64,000 bases of DNA from CAZOEL01 sp964578835. GTDB lineage: Bacteria > Desulfobacterota > Syntrophobacteria > Syntrophobacterales > Syntrophobacteraceae. The stretch spans positions 37,966-101,965 of the forward strand of contig CAZOEL010000011.1 of NCBI GenBank assembly GCA_964578835.1, written 5' to 3'. Positions 44,577 to 54,657 of the stretch are shown one piece after another. Position 1 is the first letter of the stretch; each line of letters begins with the position of its first letter. The translations under genes were made by a program, and so were the position numbers. The notes beneath the pieces are model-generated. The model searched no databases. It had not been told where the DNA came from and was given only the letters and a program-made list of their open reading frames with translations.

Positions 44577-47500
44577 ATGAAAGTAAAAGTTATATCATTG
44601 ACATGGAAGAGCCATGTCGCGCCGCTGGTTCGTGCGGCTTCCAAATTGGATTGGCTGGATCTCACCGCATATTCGAGCACCGGTCTGGACGACGATCCTC
44701 TCAAGGTCGAGGAGATCGTCAAAGGATTCAAGGATGCCGATATGCTTCTTTTCTACCGTTCGAATGAAGGATTTTGGTCCTTCATCGAACATGAGATCAG
44801 GGAGCGGGGCGCAGCCATTCCGCCCATTATTTGCGTGGGGCACGATCCTTCCCTTTGGGCGCTTTCGACGGCGAAGCCGACCATAGTCGCCACCTGTTAC
44901 GACTTCTTCACCTACGGAGGCGAAGAGAACCTGTCGAATCTCCTTTGCTGCATGGCTCATGAGATGGTCGGACGCGCTACGACCTACGATCCTCCCAAGC
45001 CGGTTCCGTGGGAAGGGCTCTATCATCCCGAGGCGCCGACAAAGAGCTTCGAGTCCGTAGATGAGTATCATGCCTGGCGCCGGCCTAAGGATCAGCCTAC
45101 AGTGGGGATTCTCTTTTCACGCTTTTACTGGGTGGCTGACAGTGTCGCCGTGGAAGATCATCTCATAGGAGAACTGGAGCAACTGGGGCTCAATGTTATC
45201 CCCGTCTTCTCGTATAGCGTTCGGGACGATGCGCTCGGGACGCGCAGCAGCGGAGAGGTGGTAGAAGACGTATTATTCGATGCGCAAGGGAAATCCCGTA
45301 TCGACGCCCTCATCAAGATGCAGCCGTTTTTTTTGGGTGGGCGGCGCGGCAGGGATCTCTCGGATGGCAAGGAGGCCGCCTCGGGCGTGGAGCTTCTAAA
45401 GAAGCTGGATGTTCCGGTATTTCAGCCCATTACCGCTTTTCACAAGTCCATCGACGCATGGGACGCCGATGCGCAGGGGCTCGGAACGGATATCGCCTGG
45501 TCTGTGGCGCTGCCCGAATTCGAGGGGGTAATCGAACCGATCATCATAGGGGCGAGTCGGAAGACGGAGGATGACGAATCCGGCGCCGTTCTCGAGCTGA
45601 GGACGCCCATTGAAGAGCGATGCGCCCGCCTTGCCAGGCGCGTCCGCAAGTGGGTTGATCTCAGGAGAAAGCCCGTTCCGGAAAGGAAAGTCGCCTTTGT
45701 TCTGCACAACAACCCGTGCGCCTCGGTAGAAGCTACCGTGGGCGGCGGCGCCAACCTGGATACGATCGAGAGCGTCGCCAGGGTTCTCAACCAAATGAAA
45801 GAGTGCGGCTATGATATCACACCGCCCGGGAACGGCAAGGAGCTCATTGAGACGATCATGGAGCGAAAGGCGATTTCCGAGTTTCGTTGGACGACCGTAG
45901 ACGAGATCGTGAACAAAGGAGGGGTTCTGGGACGCGTGTCGGTAGAGGAGTACCTGCGCTGGTTCGACACATTTCCTGAAAGGACGCGGCTTCGGATGTC
46001 CGAGGCCTGGGGACGGCCTCCCGGTGAAGAGATGAACGGCATGCCGCCCGCCATGGTGTATGAAAACGACATTCTGGTCACGGGCGTCCAGTACGGAAAT
46101 GCTGTCGTGTGCGTGCAGCCCAAGCGCGGCTGCGCCGGTCCGCGCTGTGACGGGCGCGTCTGCAAGATCCTCCACGATCCCGATGTCCCGCCTCCCCATC
46201 AGTATCTTGCAACCTACCGTTACCTGGAAGACACCTTCGGAGTGGATGTCGTGGTGCATGTCGGCACCCACGGTAATCTTGAATTTCTGCCCGGCAAGGG
46301 AGTCGGGCTTTCCGAGGCGTGTCTGCCGGATCTAACCATTCATGAGCTTCCGCACCTCTATATCTACAATTCCGACAACCCGCCTGAGGGGACCATCGCC
46401 AAACGACGCAGCTGCGCGGTCTTGGTCGATCATATGCAGACCGTGATGACTCAGGGCGGACTCTATGAGGAGCTCGAAGAGCTCGAAAGAAATCTCGCTG
46501 AATACGAACAGGCGAAGATCTCTGAACGAGGTCGGGCTCACAGCCTGGAGCACCTCATCCTGGACCTGATTGAAAAGACCAACCTGTCAAAGGAAATCAA
46601 GCTTGCCGACGACACGCCCTTCGACGAGGTTGTCAGAGCGACTCACGAGGCGCTCAGCCGCATCCGAAACACTCAGGTCCAGGACGGCATGCACATATTC
46701 GGAGAGCTCCCGGAGGGAGAAAGCCGTGTGGCTTTCATCAACTCGGTCATGCGCTACGATGCGGGCAAGGATGTCTCGCTGCGCAAGCTCATTTGCAGGT
46801 CGATGGGGCTCGAGCTCCAGCAGCTCATGAAGGATCAGGGCGCGGTGCACCCCGAGTATCGCATGAGCTACGGACAGCTGCTTGAGGAGATCGATAACCT
46901 GAGCAAGCTTGTTATAAGCGAAATCCTGGGTTCTTCGAATGGGAGCCTGAGCAAACGATTCGCAGAAATTTTGGGGGAGCGCTTGAAAACGGGCGACCCT
47001 GATGACGAGCTCGAGCTGATCCGGGAGCAGGTGGAAGATCTCGACTTTCGCATCGGAGCATCGAAGGAAATCGAAGCGCTGCTTCATGGGTTCGATGGCG
47101 GTTATATCGCGGCAGGACCTTCCGGGCTGGTCACGAGGGGACGCGACGATGTCCTCCCGAGCGGCAGGAATTTCTATTCCCTCGATCCGAACCGAGTTCC
47201 CACTAAGGCGGCGTTTCAGGTGGGGGAGAGGCTTGCGCAGTCGGTCATCGAGAAGCATCAGAAAGAAGAAGGGAAATTCCCCGAGAATGTGGCCATCTTT
47301 TGGATGTGCACGGACATCATGTGGTCGGACGGCGAAGGAATGGCCCAAATCTTCTCGCTGCTCGGCGTGCGTCCCGTCTGGCTTTCGAACGGGCGGGTCA
47401 ACGGGTTTGAGGTCATCCCTCTAGAGGAGCTCGGTCGTCCGCGCGTGGATGTGACCATTCGGGTCTCGGGCATCACCAGGGACAACTTCCCCAACTGCGT

Positions 47501-48491
47501 GGAGCTGCTGGACGAAGCGGTGCAGGCGGTCGCCGCTCTCGATGAGCCGCTCGATATGAACTACGTCCGAAAGCACACCCTGGAGCAGCTCGCCGCGGAG
47601 AGTCAGGATCCGGCGAACAGGGAAAGCTGGAGGAAAGCCACCTATCGGGTTTTTTCCGCAAAACCCGGAACCTACATGGCTGGAGTCAATCTGGCGGTTT
47701 ACGCCTCGGCCTGGAAGGATGAAGCAGACCTTGGCGACATCTTCGTCTATTGGAACGGCTACGCTTACGGCAAGGGGGTCTTCGGCGAAGAATCGCAGAA
47801 ACAGCTCATCCATAGCCTCAAGACTGTGGACGTTACTTTCAACAAGGTTGTAACCGACGAATCCGATCTTTTCGGCTGCTGTTGCTACTTCGGAACCCAC
47901 GGAGGAATGACGGCGGCGGCGCGCAGCATTTCGGGCAAAGAAGTTCGGACTTACTACGGGGACACACGCGAGCCGGAAAACGTCGAGGTGAGAGATCTCG
48001 CCGACGAAGTGCGACGCGTGGTGCGCACGAAGCTCCTCAATCCGCGCTGGATAGACGGCATGAAGCGCCACGGCTACAAAGGCGCAGGGGATATTTCAAA
48101 AAGAGTCGGCCGCGTCTACGGCTGGGAATCGACGACGCAAGAAGTGGATGACTGGATCTTCGACGACATCGCCAAGACCTTCGTGCTTGACGAAGAGAAC
48201 CGAAAATTCTTCGAGGAAAATAACCCGTGGGCGCTCGAGGAGATCGGCAGAAGGCTTCTCGAAGCCAACGAGCGGGGACTCTGGAACGCCGACCCCGAAG
48301 TGCTCGAAGAGCTCAAGAGCTATTACCTCGAAATCGAAGGCTGGATCGAGGATCGCATGGGTGAGGTCTCGGGCGACTTCCAGGGCGGCTCCGTGGATAT
48401 ACTCACACCCGAAGACGTTGAAAACTGGGGCGCCATGATGACGGAAGTCAAGGCGAAGCTGAGCGCTCTGAGGCCGACCAAACCGGTGTGA
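44577..48491 (+). CDS. CobN/HmuS-like large chelatase subunit
   Basis: 1304 residues behind AGGAGG. Family signatures are PKRGCAGPRCDGRVC (about 515), VVHVGTHGNLEFLPGKG (about 560-575, the His-Gly-Asn active region), LYIYNSDNPPEGTIAKRR and, near residue 1100, CCCYFGTHGGMTAAARSI. CobN is the large subunit that holds the tetrapyrrole. The family also includes ChlH and HmuS-type proteins that handle heme in anaerobes. Because a CbiK gene for B12 cobalt insertion is nearby, this protein may act on a different tetrapyrrole or remove rather than insert metal; that is inference. It is coupled to a 38-codon ORF. Confidence 0.85.
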   Translation: MKVKVISLTWKSHVAPLVRAASKLDWLDLTAYSSTGLDDDPLKVEEIVKGFKDADMLLFYRSNEGFWSFIEHEIRERGAAIPPIICVGHDPSLWALSTAKPTIVATCYDFFTYGGEENLSNLLCCMAHEMVGRATTYDPPKPVPWEGLYHPEAPTKSFESVDEYHAWRRPKDQPTVGILFSRFYWVADSVAVEDHLIGELEQLGLNVIPVFSYSVRDDALGTRSSGEVVEDVLFDAQGKSRIDALIKMQPFFLGGRRGRDLSDGKEAASGVELLKKLDVPVFQPITAFHKSIDAWDADAQGLGTDIAWSVALPEFEGVIEPIIIGASRKTEDDESGAVLELRTPIEERCARLARRVRKWVDLRRKPVPERKVAFVLHNNPCASVEATVGGGANLDTIESVARVLNQMKECGYDITPPGNGKELIETIMERKAISEFRWTTVDEIVNKGGVLGRVSVEEYLRWFDTFPERTRLRMSEAWGRPPGEEMNGMPPAMVYENDILVTGVQYGNAVVCVQPKRGCAGPRCDGRVCKILHDPDVPPPHQYLATYRYLEDTFGVDVVVHVGTHGNLEFLPGKGVGLSEACLPDLTIHELPHLYIYNSDNPPEGTIAKRRSCAVLVDHMQTVMTQGGLYEELEELERNLAEYEQAKISERGRAHSLEHLILDLIEKTNLSKEIKLADDTPFDEVVRATHEALSRIRNTQVQDGMHIFGELPEGESRVAFINSVMRYDAGKDVSLRKLICRSMGLELQQLMKDQGAVHPEYRMSYGQLLEEIDNLSKLVISEILGSSNGSLSKRFAEILGERLKTGDPDDELELIREQVEDLDFRIGASKEIEALLHGFDGGYIAAGPSGLVTRGRDDVLPSGRNFYSLDPNRVPTKAAFQVGERLAQSVIEKHQKEEGKFPENVAIFWMCTDIMWSDGEGMAQIFSLLGVRPVWLSNGRVNGFEVIPLEELGRPRVDVTIRVSGITRDNFPNCVELLDEAVQAVAALDEPLDMNYVRKHTLEQLAAESQDPANRESWRKATYRVFSAKPGTYMAGVNLAVYASAWKDEADLGDIFVYWNGYAYGKGVFGEESQKQLIHSLKTVDVTFNKVVTDESDLFGCCCYFGTHGGMTAAARSISGKEVRTYYGDTREPENVEVRDLADEVRRVVRTKLLNPRWIDGMKRHGYKGAGDISKRVGRVYGWESTTQEVDDWIFDDIAKTFVLDEENRKFFEENNPWALEEIGRRLLEANERGLWNADPEVLEELKSYYLEIEGWIEDRMGEVSGDFQGGSVDILTPEDVENWGAMMTEVKAKLSALRPTKPV

Positions 48492-48607
48492 TGGGAAAGG
48501 GATTGGTAATGGGAAATTTCATCGGGAGCTTTCTTGCACTGACCGCTCTGCTGTTTGCTGAAGTGGGAAGCGGATGCCTGCCTGAGAGAAGAAAGCCCGG
48601 ACCTTAA
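48491..48607 (+). CDS. Small translationally coupled ORF (38 aa)
   Basis: The ATG overlaps the CobN-like stop by one base (TGATG), and its TAA overlaps the next ATG by one base (TAATG). The product has a hydrophobic core (FIGSFLALTALLFAEVGSGC) that could be a membrane segment or lipobox, and a basic tail. The overlap on both sides favours it being real, but no homolog can be checked here. Confidence 0.45.
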   Translation: MGKGLVMGNFIGSFLALTALLFAEVGSGCLPERRKPGP

Positions 48608-50337
48608 TGAGATCATATAAGTCATCGTATGGATACGTATTCAACGGTGCGCGGAAGCTTTGCATCTACTTTTCGATGCGCCTCCGCGCCGCCGCGTTGC
48701 TTGTGCTGCTGATGGGCTGCTCGAACGATTCCGCCATCGAGATCAAGGAAGTCATTTTTGGGCGGGAGCTGGTTGCCGTCAAGCTGTCTCGAGCGGTTCC
48801 CATGGAGGCGGTCAGCCTCTTGGAAGGCGAAACCGAGCTTGCTCGGGGGAGCGGAGTAGCCTCATCCGGGCTTTACCTCCTGGATTGGCTCTGGGAGCCA
48901 GGTAGAGAGTACACCCTGCGGGCTGCTCCGGGAGGAGGCGAAGCCGATGCGATTGTTCGGCTGAAGAGTCCTGAAAAGCCGTCTCCGGTAGTTATTGGAA
49001 CCGTCGATCTGGAATCCGATGTAACGCCTCGGGGGATCAGGGATTCGGCTTACCTGGGCGGGCGCGTGACGGTCTCCCCGGACGGAGAGCTTGCCGCCGT
49101 GGGGACTGAACTGAGCAATGTGCGCCTCTTTCGCATGGCGGACGGGCGTGAGCTCTGGAGCAAGAGGATAGGAGAAGGCCGTATTCTCGAGATTGACTTC
49201 GCGGCCGGGGGGAAGCGCCTCCTTGTCGGGGAACAGAGCCGTGACGCTTATGTCTACTGCTTCGACACGCAAACCGGAGAGGAGCTCTGGAAATACCGGA
49301 CGGCGAATGATGTCGGGGAAATGCAGCAGGGAGACCCTCGAAGCCGATGGCCGGTTATTGCCGGCATGGCGGTCGTGCAAAGCGAGGAGAGCGGCGAAGC
49401 GCGCTGCTACATTGCAGCCAAAAGGCAATATGAAGAGCAGTCCAGGCTGCTGGCGAGGAGCAAACTATATAGCTTCGATGTCGCCTCGGGCGCCGCTCTC
49501 TGGACGTTTCCGGCTGAAGGCTCCATGGATGCGAGCCCCTCCATGCTTACGACCGACGCTCATGGACGCACCCTTTTATTCAACAACTGGAAGAAGGGCA
49601 AGGTCTTCAACAAAGCCCTCTACGGTCTGTCGGGAGAGACGGGAAAAGAGCTTTGGGGATGGGATTTCGCGCAGCTCTATCCGGGTAGGGAGTACCTGCT
49701 CTGGCATGGTTTCGGGATCTCGCCGGACGGGAATCGCGTCGTCGTCTTCAGCCAGGACGGGAGGGGGTTCCTTCTGGACCATCAGGCTCTCTTGCAAAGC
49801 TCGGGGAGCCAAGGGCTCATCTGGGAAAGAGAAATTTCAAAGCCTGTCATGGTCAATGGTCTGCGATTGATCGGACAGGGCGCCAAAGCGCATGTCAATG
49901 ACAGGCACATTGTGCTTGCAACGGGAAACACCATCGTACAGCAGGCGAGCAACGCCAAGACCTTCATCGAACACCCGAACGGCAACTCGGTGTTCATCTA
50001 CGATCTGGAAGGATGTCTTCTCTGGACCTACAAGCCGGGAGGATTGTGTTACGACATTCCCGTCTCGGTCGACGGGCGCTACGTGATCTTTGGCGCAGCG
50101 CACAGCCGGGCCGAGAAAAACACTTCCGGACACGGAGTCTATGTCTTCGACAATTCCCGTCCTGGCAGCGCATCAGAGCGGCTCGACTGGTTTCTTCATA
50201 CGGAAGGCATGTGCCTTTCGACTGCGACCTCCGCCGATGGAAAACGCATAGCAGCCCTTGAATACCCGCTCGATATGGATCCGAGGAGCGAGTTCGAGGA
50301 CATTCGCGGGCGGCATAGACTCTATTTTCTTCGTTGA
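48607..50337 (+). CDS. Beta-propeller (PQQ/WD40-like) lipoprotein
   Basis: The protein has a lipobox-like LLVLLMGCSND near residue 35, so the true start may be ATG 48676 rather than 48607. The rest consists of propeller blades with repeats such as VSPDGELAAVG, FDTQTGEELWKYRT, FDVASGAALWTFP and ISPDGNRVVVF. Such proteins usually bind a partner or a ligand on the periplasmic side. Its link to the chelatase is by position only. Confidence 0.75.
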   Translation: MRSYKSSYGYVFNGARKLCIYFSMRLRAAALLVLLMGCSNDSAIEIKEVIFGRELVAVKLSRAVPMEAVSLLEGETELARGSGVASSGLYLLDWLWEPGREYTLRAAPGGGEADAIVRLKSPEKPSPVVIGTVDLESDVTPRGIRDSAYLGGRVTVSPDGELAAVGTELSNVRLFRMADGRELWSKRIGEGRILEIDFAAGGKRLLVGEQSRDAYVYCFDTQTGEELWKYRTANDVGEMQQGDPRSRWPVIAGMAVVQSEESGEARCYIAAKRQYEEQSRLLARSKLYSFDVASGAALWTFPAEGSMDASPSMLTTDAHGRTLLFNNWKKGKVFNKALYGLSGETGKELWGWDFAQLYPGREYLLWHGFGISPDGNRVVVFSQDGRGFLLDHQALLQSSGSQGLIWEREISKPVMVNGLRLIGQGAKAHVNDRHIVLATGNTIVQQASNAKTFIEHPNGNSVFIYDLEGCLLWTYKPGGLCYDIPVSVDGRYVIFGAAHSRAEKNTSGHGVYVFDNSRPGSASERLDWFLHTEGMCLSTATSADGKRIAALEYPLDMDPRSEFEDIRGRHRLYFLR

Positions 50338-50362
50338 TGACGGAGCTTTCTCGGGAGCGGAT

Positions 50363-52048
50363 ATGATCTTGAGGGTTGATCTTTTTAGCGTTGCCGTTGG
50401 AGTCCTGTTCGGAATGGCGTTCTGTCTTTGCTTGCCGGGTGAGGGGATGGCGAATAGCTCAAAAGTTGTCATCGAGAACGAGATCCCTTACGGAGAAAGA
50501 GAAGGGGCTCTGATGGCGCGGGGCTCGAAGATCAGCGCTCTTCTCTGCATCCGGAGCCTGAAGCAGGAAGACCTGCAAGTGGAGCTCTCGCTTGCAGTCC
50601 CCTACCCGCTCGAGGTGAGTTCCGAAGACCCGAGCATCAGCGTGTCGCCCGGGGAGACGGAGACAACCGTCAGGTCGTCGCTCGAGCTCCGGGTAGAGGG
50701 AGAAAAATGGTTCGGTTCCATTACCGTCGCCATCCCGGAGAACGCTCCGCCCGGCGAATACGTGATTCGCTCGGAGGCGCGCGTCCAGAACCGGCTTGGA
50801 ATAGAAACCGTGGTCCAGCCGGCGCGTCTGAGAGTGGTCACCAAAGAAGCCATACCGGGTTTGTTCCGTATGGGAAATGCTGAGCTGCCCTGCAACGAAA
50901 ACGGCGAGCCCGAAGAGCGGCACGAGAGAAATACGGTTTTGATCAAGGGAAAAAAGAGCTTCTGGAACGGGTTGGTAGAAGACGAGAAAAAAGCATCCCG
51001 ATTCGATACTCAGCCGTCCACCTATCTTGTGGCCCCGGTTCGCAACACCAGTCCTCACAAAGCGATCCTGCTCGTTCGCATGGACATACTCGATCCTGCG
51101 ACTGGGGAGACGGCCCCCGGATTTGAGCTTCCATACGCAGCCGAGCATGGAGACACTCTGGGTGAAGTCGCAATCTATCAAGTGGTGGAGATGAATCCGC
51201 AGAGCGAGGAGCGAGTGACGCTGCCCTTTTACGTCAACGAGGATACGGCGCGCCCAGGCGTCTATAAAGCCCGTATCCGTTCCTTTCTCTTTGGAACGGA
51301 TATCGAGGCGGACAGTAGAGAGCTCACAGTCAGAGTCGTGGGAATCCGTTGGACTCCGGCGCTCATGACGGCCTCGTCCCTGATTGCCGCCCTGGGAGGC
51401 TTCTTCTTTTCGTACCGTCAAAGGAAGCGATATCTGGGGATGAAAGGCAGCGAGCTCATTCTCATTTCTCTTTTCGGCGCCGTCATGTTTGCAGTCGTCA
51501 GCATACCCGGGACCCTTCTGCTCAGCGCCGCCCACATCATCTTGGGGCCGCTCAGTTTTCTCGTTACCGGGTTCTTTCATGAGGTTCTGTTCTATTTACT
51601 CCTCGTCTCCCTGGTCGTTTTGATTCCGCAGGTGGGAACCGTGTCTCTGGTCATTGCGGTTCGATTCCTGATGAGCAGTTTCGTGCTCGGAGAATTCAGC
51701 CCCATTTCTCTTTTGTATCATGCGACCAATGCGACCTGTCTCGAGGCGGCCGTCTACCTTTCGGGACTTACCCGAAGAGACGCCGCTTCGGTAGATCTTC
51801 CGGCGACGGTCGTCTCTCAGCCGGTCTTCAACCGAAGGCAAGTTCTTCTCGCCGCTGTCGTTCTGGGCGTTACGGATATGTTTCTCAGCTTCGTCTTTTT
51901 CAATCTCAGCATGTTCTTCTATCGCCTTTACTACGCTACCTGGTACGTCGGAGCTTATCTGGTCATCGACGGCTTTCTGTTCACCCTCATCGCCGTGCCC
52001 TTCGGCTTCAAGCTGGGGAGTCGGCTCAAGGCGGCAGCCAGTGTCTGA
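50363..52048 (+). CDS. Membrane protein with extracytoplasmic domain and ECF S-component-like region
   Basis: 561 residues from ATG 50363, which has GGGAG five bases upstream; longer frames from 50258 overlap the previous gene. A signal-like segment (1-25) is followed by about 300 residues of beta-rich Ig-like sequence containing GSITVAIPENAPPGEYVIRS and VTLPFYVNEDTARPGVYKARI. The C-terminal 230 residues have about six membrane helices with IHRFLMSSFVLGEF-like short polar motifs, typical of substrate-binding S components of ECF importers. It overlaps the ECF ATPase gene by eight bases. A fused extracytoplasmic domain is unusual for an S component. Confidence 0.65.
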   Translation: MILRVDLFSVAVGVLFGMAFCLCLPGEGMANSSKVVIENEIPYGEREGALMARGSKISALLCIRSLKQEDLQVELSLAVPYPLEVSSEDPSISVSPGETETTVRSSLELRVEGEKWFGSITVAIPENAPPGEYVIRSEARVQNRLGIETVVQPARLRVVTKEAIPGLFRMGNAELPCNENGEPEERHERNTVLIKGKKSFWNGLVEDEKKASRFDTQPSTYLVAPVRNTSPHKAILLVRMDILDPATGETAPGFELPYAAEHGDTLGEVAIYQVVEMNPQSEERVTLPFYVNEDTARPGVYKARIRSFLFGTDIEADSRELTVRVVGIRWTPALMTASSLIAALGGFFFSYRQRKRYLGMKGSELILISLFGAVMFAVVSIPGTLLLSAAHIILGPLSFLVTGFFHEVLFYLLLVSLVVLIPQVGTVSLVIAVRFLMSSFVLGEFSPISLLYHATNATCLEAAVYLSGLTRRDAASVDLPATVVSQPVFNRRQVLLAAVVLGVTDMFLSFVFFNLSMFFYRLYYATWYVGAYLVIDGFLFTLIAVPFGFKLGSRLKAAASV

Positions 52049-53738
52049 TTCAATCCTCCAAATCGAAGATCTCAGCTATTCCTACCCCGGAAGAATCGAG
52101 CCGACCCTCGATGGTGTGAGCCTCGGGATAGAACGGGGAGAATTCGTGGTTCTGACAGGGGCGACCGGATGCGGAAAGAGCACTCTGCTCAAAACGATCA
52201 ACGGTCTCATACCTCACTTGATCGGCGGGAAGCTCGCAGGACGCGTTCTGGTGGAAGGGATGGACACTCGAAAGGCTTCCATGTCCAGCCTCAGTCAAAT
52301 AGTCGGACTCGTTTTCCAGAACCCCGAAGACCAGATCTTCTCGACGATGGTGCTGGACGAGGCTGCGTTCGGTCCGGAGAATCTCGCTCTGCCTCGCGCC
52401 GAGATCCGGCGTCGGGTGGATAGGGCGCTGAAAGCGGTGGGCCTCGATGAATTGAGGCGCCGAAGCACCCAGATGCTCTCTGGAGGCCAGAAGCAGCGTC
52501 TCGCCATTGCTTCGGTCCTCGCCATGGAGCCGGCCATACTGCTCCTCGATGAGCCCCTGGCCCAACTCGACCCTCGCGGCGCCAGAGAGGTGCTGGAAGT
52601 TGTCAAGGGCTTGAACAGGAAGGGCATGACGGTCATTCTCGTGGAGCATCGCATCCATGAAGTCATCGACTCAGCGGATAGGATGGTCGTGATGGAGCGA
52701 GGTCGGATCGTGTTCGATGGAGACACGAGGGAGGCCTTTCATAAAAGCGATCTGTTCGACCGCCTCGGGCTGAAAATTCCCGATACTGTGGAGCTATCCT
52801 GGAAGATGGGCTTTGAGGAAGTGGCGCTCAATCTCGAGGAAGTCGAGAGAAAGCTCAACGGGAAAACAGGAGCGCTGTGGGCGCTGCCGGAGCGTCGATC
52901 CTCTCCGGCTCCGCTTGTCTGCGCGTTTCCGGCCGAAGCCGTGCTCGAGGCTCGAGCGGTCTCATTTTCTTATGAAAAGAAGAATGAGCCCACACTAAAG
53001 GAGGTGAGCCTCACCGTAAGGCGAGGCGAGATGGTTTCCCTTATGGGCAATAATGGTTCCGGCAAATCGACGCTTCTTCTCCTCTTCGCAGGTCTTCTCA
53101 AAGCCCGAAAGGGCTTTGTGCGCGTGTGCGGGCGAGACCTTCTCGGATCGAGCCCCTGGAAGCTCGCGGGTGAACTGGGAATAGTCTTTCAAAACCCCAC
53201 CCTGATGCTCTTCAACGAGACCGTGCGAGAGGAGATGGAGTTTGGTCCGAAGGCTTTGCAGATGAATGAAGAACGGATCGACCGATCTGTATCCGAAATA
53301 TCCGAGGTGCTGGGCCTGGCGCCGCTCGAGCGCGACAACCCGCTTGCCCTGAGCGGAGGGCAGCGGTTGAGGGTAGCCCTGGGAGCCATCCTCACGCTCG
53401 AGCCCAAAGCAGTGCTCCTCGATGAGCCCACATCGGGCCAGGACAAGGGCAATTGCTGCAGTCTGCTCGATCACCTCCGGACGCTCGCAGCGAAAGGTAT
53501 AGCCGTTCTCTTCAGCACTCATGACGTCGATGCCGCTATCCGCTACTCGACCCGGCTGGTGTTGATGCACGCGGGAAAGATCATTGCAGACGGGCCTCCC
53601 TGCGAAGTTGTTCGGCGAGAAGATATCATGAAGAAGGCCGGGTTACGGCCTCCCATCTCCTTTGAAATCGGAAGACTCTTGGATATCGACGCCTTCACTT
53701 CCGAGGAGCTTCTGGAGAGTGCGCCATGTTCCGGGTAA
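52041..53738 (+). CDS. ECF/CbiO-type ATPase with two ABC domains
   Basis: 565 residues holding two full ABC cassettes. The first has Walker A GATGCGKST, signature LSGGQKQRLAIA and Walker B ILLLDEPLAQLDP. The second has GNNGSGKST, LSGGQRLRVALG and VLLDEPTSGQD. Each contains the Q-loop FQNPEDQ or FQNPTLM. The start is GTG 52041, inside the preceding stop region. Together with the following CbiQ-like protein it forms the energy module of an ECF importer. Confidence 0.88.
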   Translation: MSDSILQIEDLSYSYPGRIEPTLDGVSLGIERGEFVVLTGATGCGKSTLLKTINGLIPHLIGGKLAGRVLVEGMDTRKASMSSLSQIVGLVFQNPEDQIFSTMVLDEAAFGPENLALPRAEIRRRVDRALKAVGLDELRRRSTQMLSGGQKQRLAIASVLAMEPAILLLDEPLAQLDPRGAREVLEVVKGLNRKGMTVILVEHRIHEVIDSADRMVVMERGRIVFDGDTREAFHKSDLFDRLGLKIPDTVELSWKMGFEEVALNLEEVERKLNGKTGALWALPERRSSPAPLVCAFPAEAVLEARAVSFSYEKKNEPTLKEVSLTVRRGEMVSLMGNNGSGKSTLLLLFAGLLKARKGFVRVCGRDLLGSSPWKLAGELGIVFQNPTLMLFNETVREEMEFGPKALQMNEERIDRSVSEISEVLGLAPLERDNPLALSGGQRLRVALGAILTLEPKAVLLDEPTSGQDKGNCCSLLDHLRTLAAKGIAVLFSTHDVDAAIRYSTRLVLMHAGKIIADGPPCEVVRREDIMKKAGLRPPISFEIGRLLDIDAFTSEELLESAPCSG

Positions 53739-54613
53739 AAGCGCTCGTGACTCCTGAGCGCAAAGATGCGCTCATCTATCGGTTCGACGCCAGGAGCAAG
53801 ATTCTCTGTATATTCTCGGCCGGCATCGCGGCGATCTGCATCGAGGAAGCGTCCCATCTGCTCTTGCTCTTCGCCGTTCCCGTCGCGGGACATCTTTCGG
53901 CAAGATTTGATCGAGGCAAATACCAGCTCCTTTTCATGATTCTTGTCGTCGGCTTGTGGGGAGTCGTTTTTTCCCAGGCTCTCTTCTACAGAGATTGGCC
54001 AAGGACCGTCCTCGCCACTCTCGTCCCGGAGGACTTCCCCTTGTTGGGACGCCTCACGGACGGCATCCACCTTTATAGAGAAGGTTTCCGGCACGGGATG
54101 GTCCAGGGGTTGCGCTTCACGACCATGACCGCCTTCGGCCTTCTGCTCACTTGGACGACCGAGCCCAGAGACATACTCCTCGGCCTGACCCGCCTCAAGA
54201 TGCCGTACGGATTGGCCTTCATGTTCATTACGGCGGTAAGGTTCCTTCCCGTGCTCATCTCCGAAATTGCAACCGTGATAACGGTTCAGCGTCTGAGAGG
54301 CGCCAATCCGGTGAGGTTGGGGAGACATTCCATCACGAGCGCCATTCGCATATTGACTCCCGTTCTTGCCAATTCCGTAAGACGGGCGGGAACGCTCGGG
54401 GCCTCCTGTGAGAGCCGCGCCTTCAACCCTTTGGGTGAGAGGACCTGTCTGGAGGAGTCACGGTGGAGCCTGCGGGATACCGTTGTCAGCGTCATCCCTC
54501 TTGCAGCCGCCGTGGCGCTTCTGATAGCGAAGACCGCCTTCTGGCTCTACAAAACGGAGCTTCTCTATGTCTCTGAGCTGCGTTGGCTCTACCGGATAGC
54601 CAGAGAGCTCTAG
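53726..54613 (+). CDS. CbiQ/EcfT-type membrane component
   Basis: 295 residues with five or six membrane segments and the T-component features: LTRLKMPYGLAFMFITAVRFLPVL followed by a QRLRGAN motif, which couples to the ATPases. GGAG is eight bases before ATG 53726, and it overlaps the ATPase gene by 13 bases. It completes an ECF importer that could move cobalt, nickel or a vitamin-like compound. Confidence 0.85.
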   Translation: MFRVKALVTPERKDALIYRFDARSKILCIFSAGIAAICIEEASHLLLLFAVPVAGHLSARFDRGKYQLLFMILVVGLWGVVFSQALFYRDWPRTVLATLVPEDFPLLGRLTDGIHLYREGFRHGMVQGLRFTTMTAFGLLLTWTTEPRDILLGLTRLKMPYGLAFMFITAVRFLPVLISEIATVITVQRLRGANPVRLGRHSITSAIRILTPVLANSVRRAGTLGASCESRAFNPLGERTCLEESRWSLRDTVVSVIPLAAAVALLIAKTAFWLYKTELLYVSELRWLYRIAREL

Positions 54614-54657
54614 GAACGAATCTGAATAGAAACCTATAAAGGAGAAAACGGGCTTTG

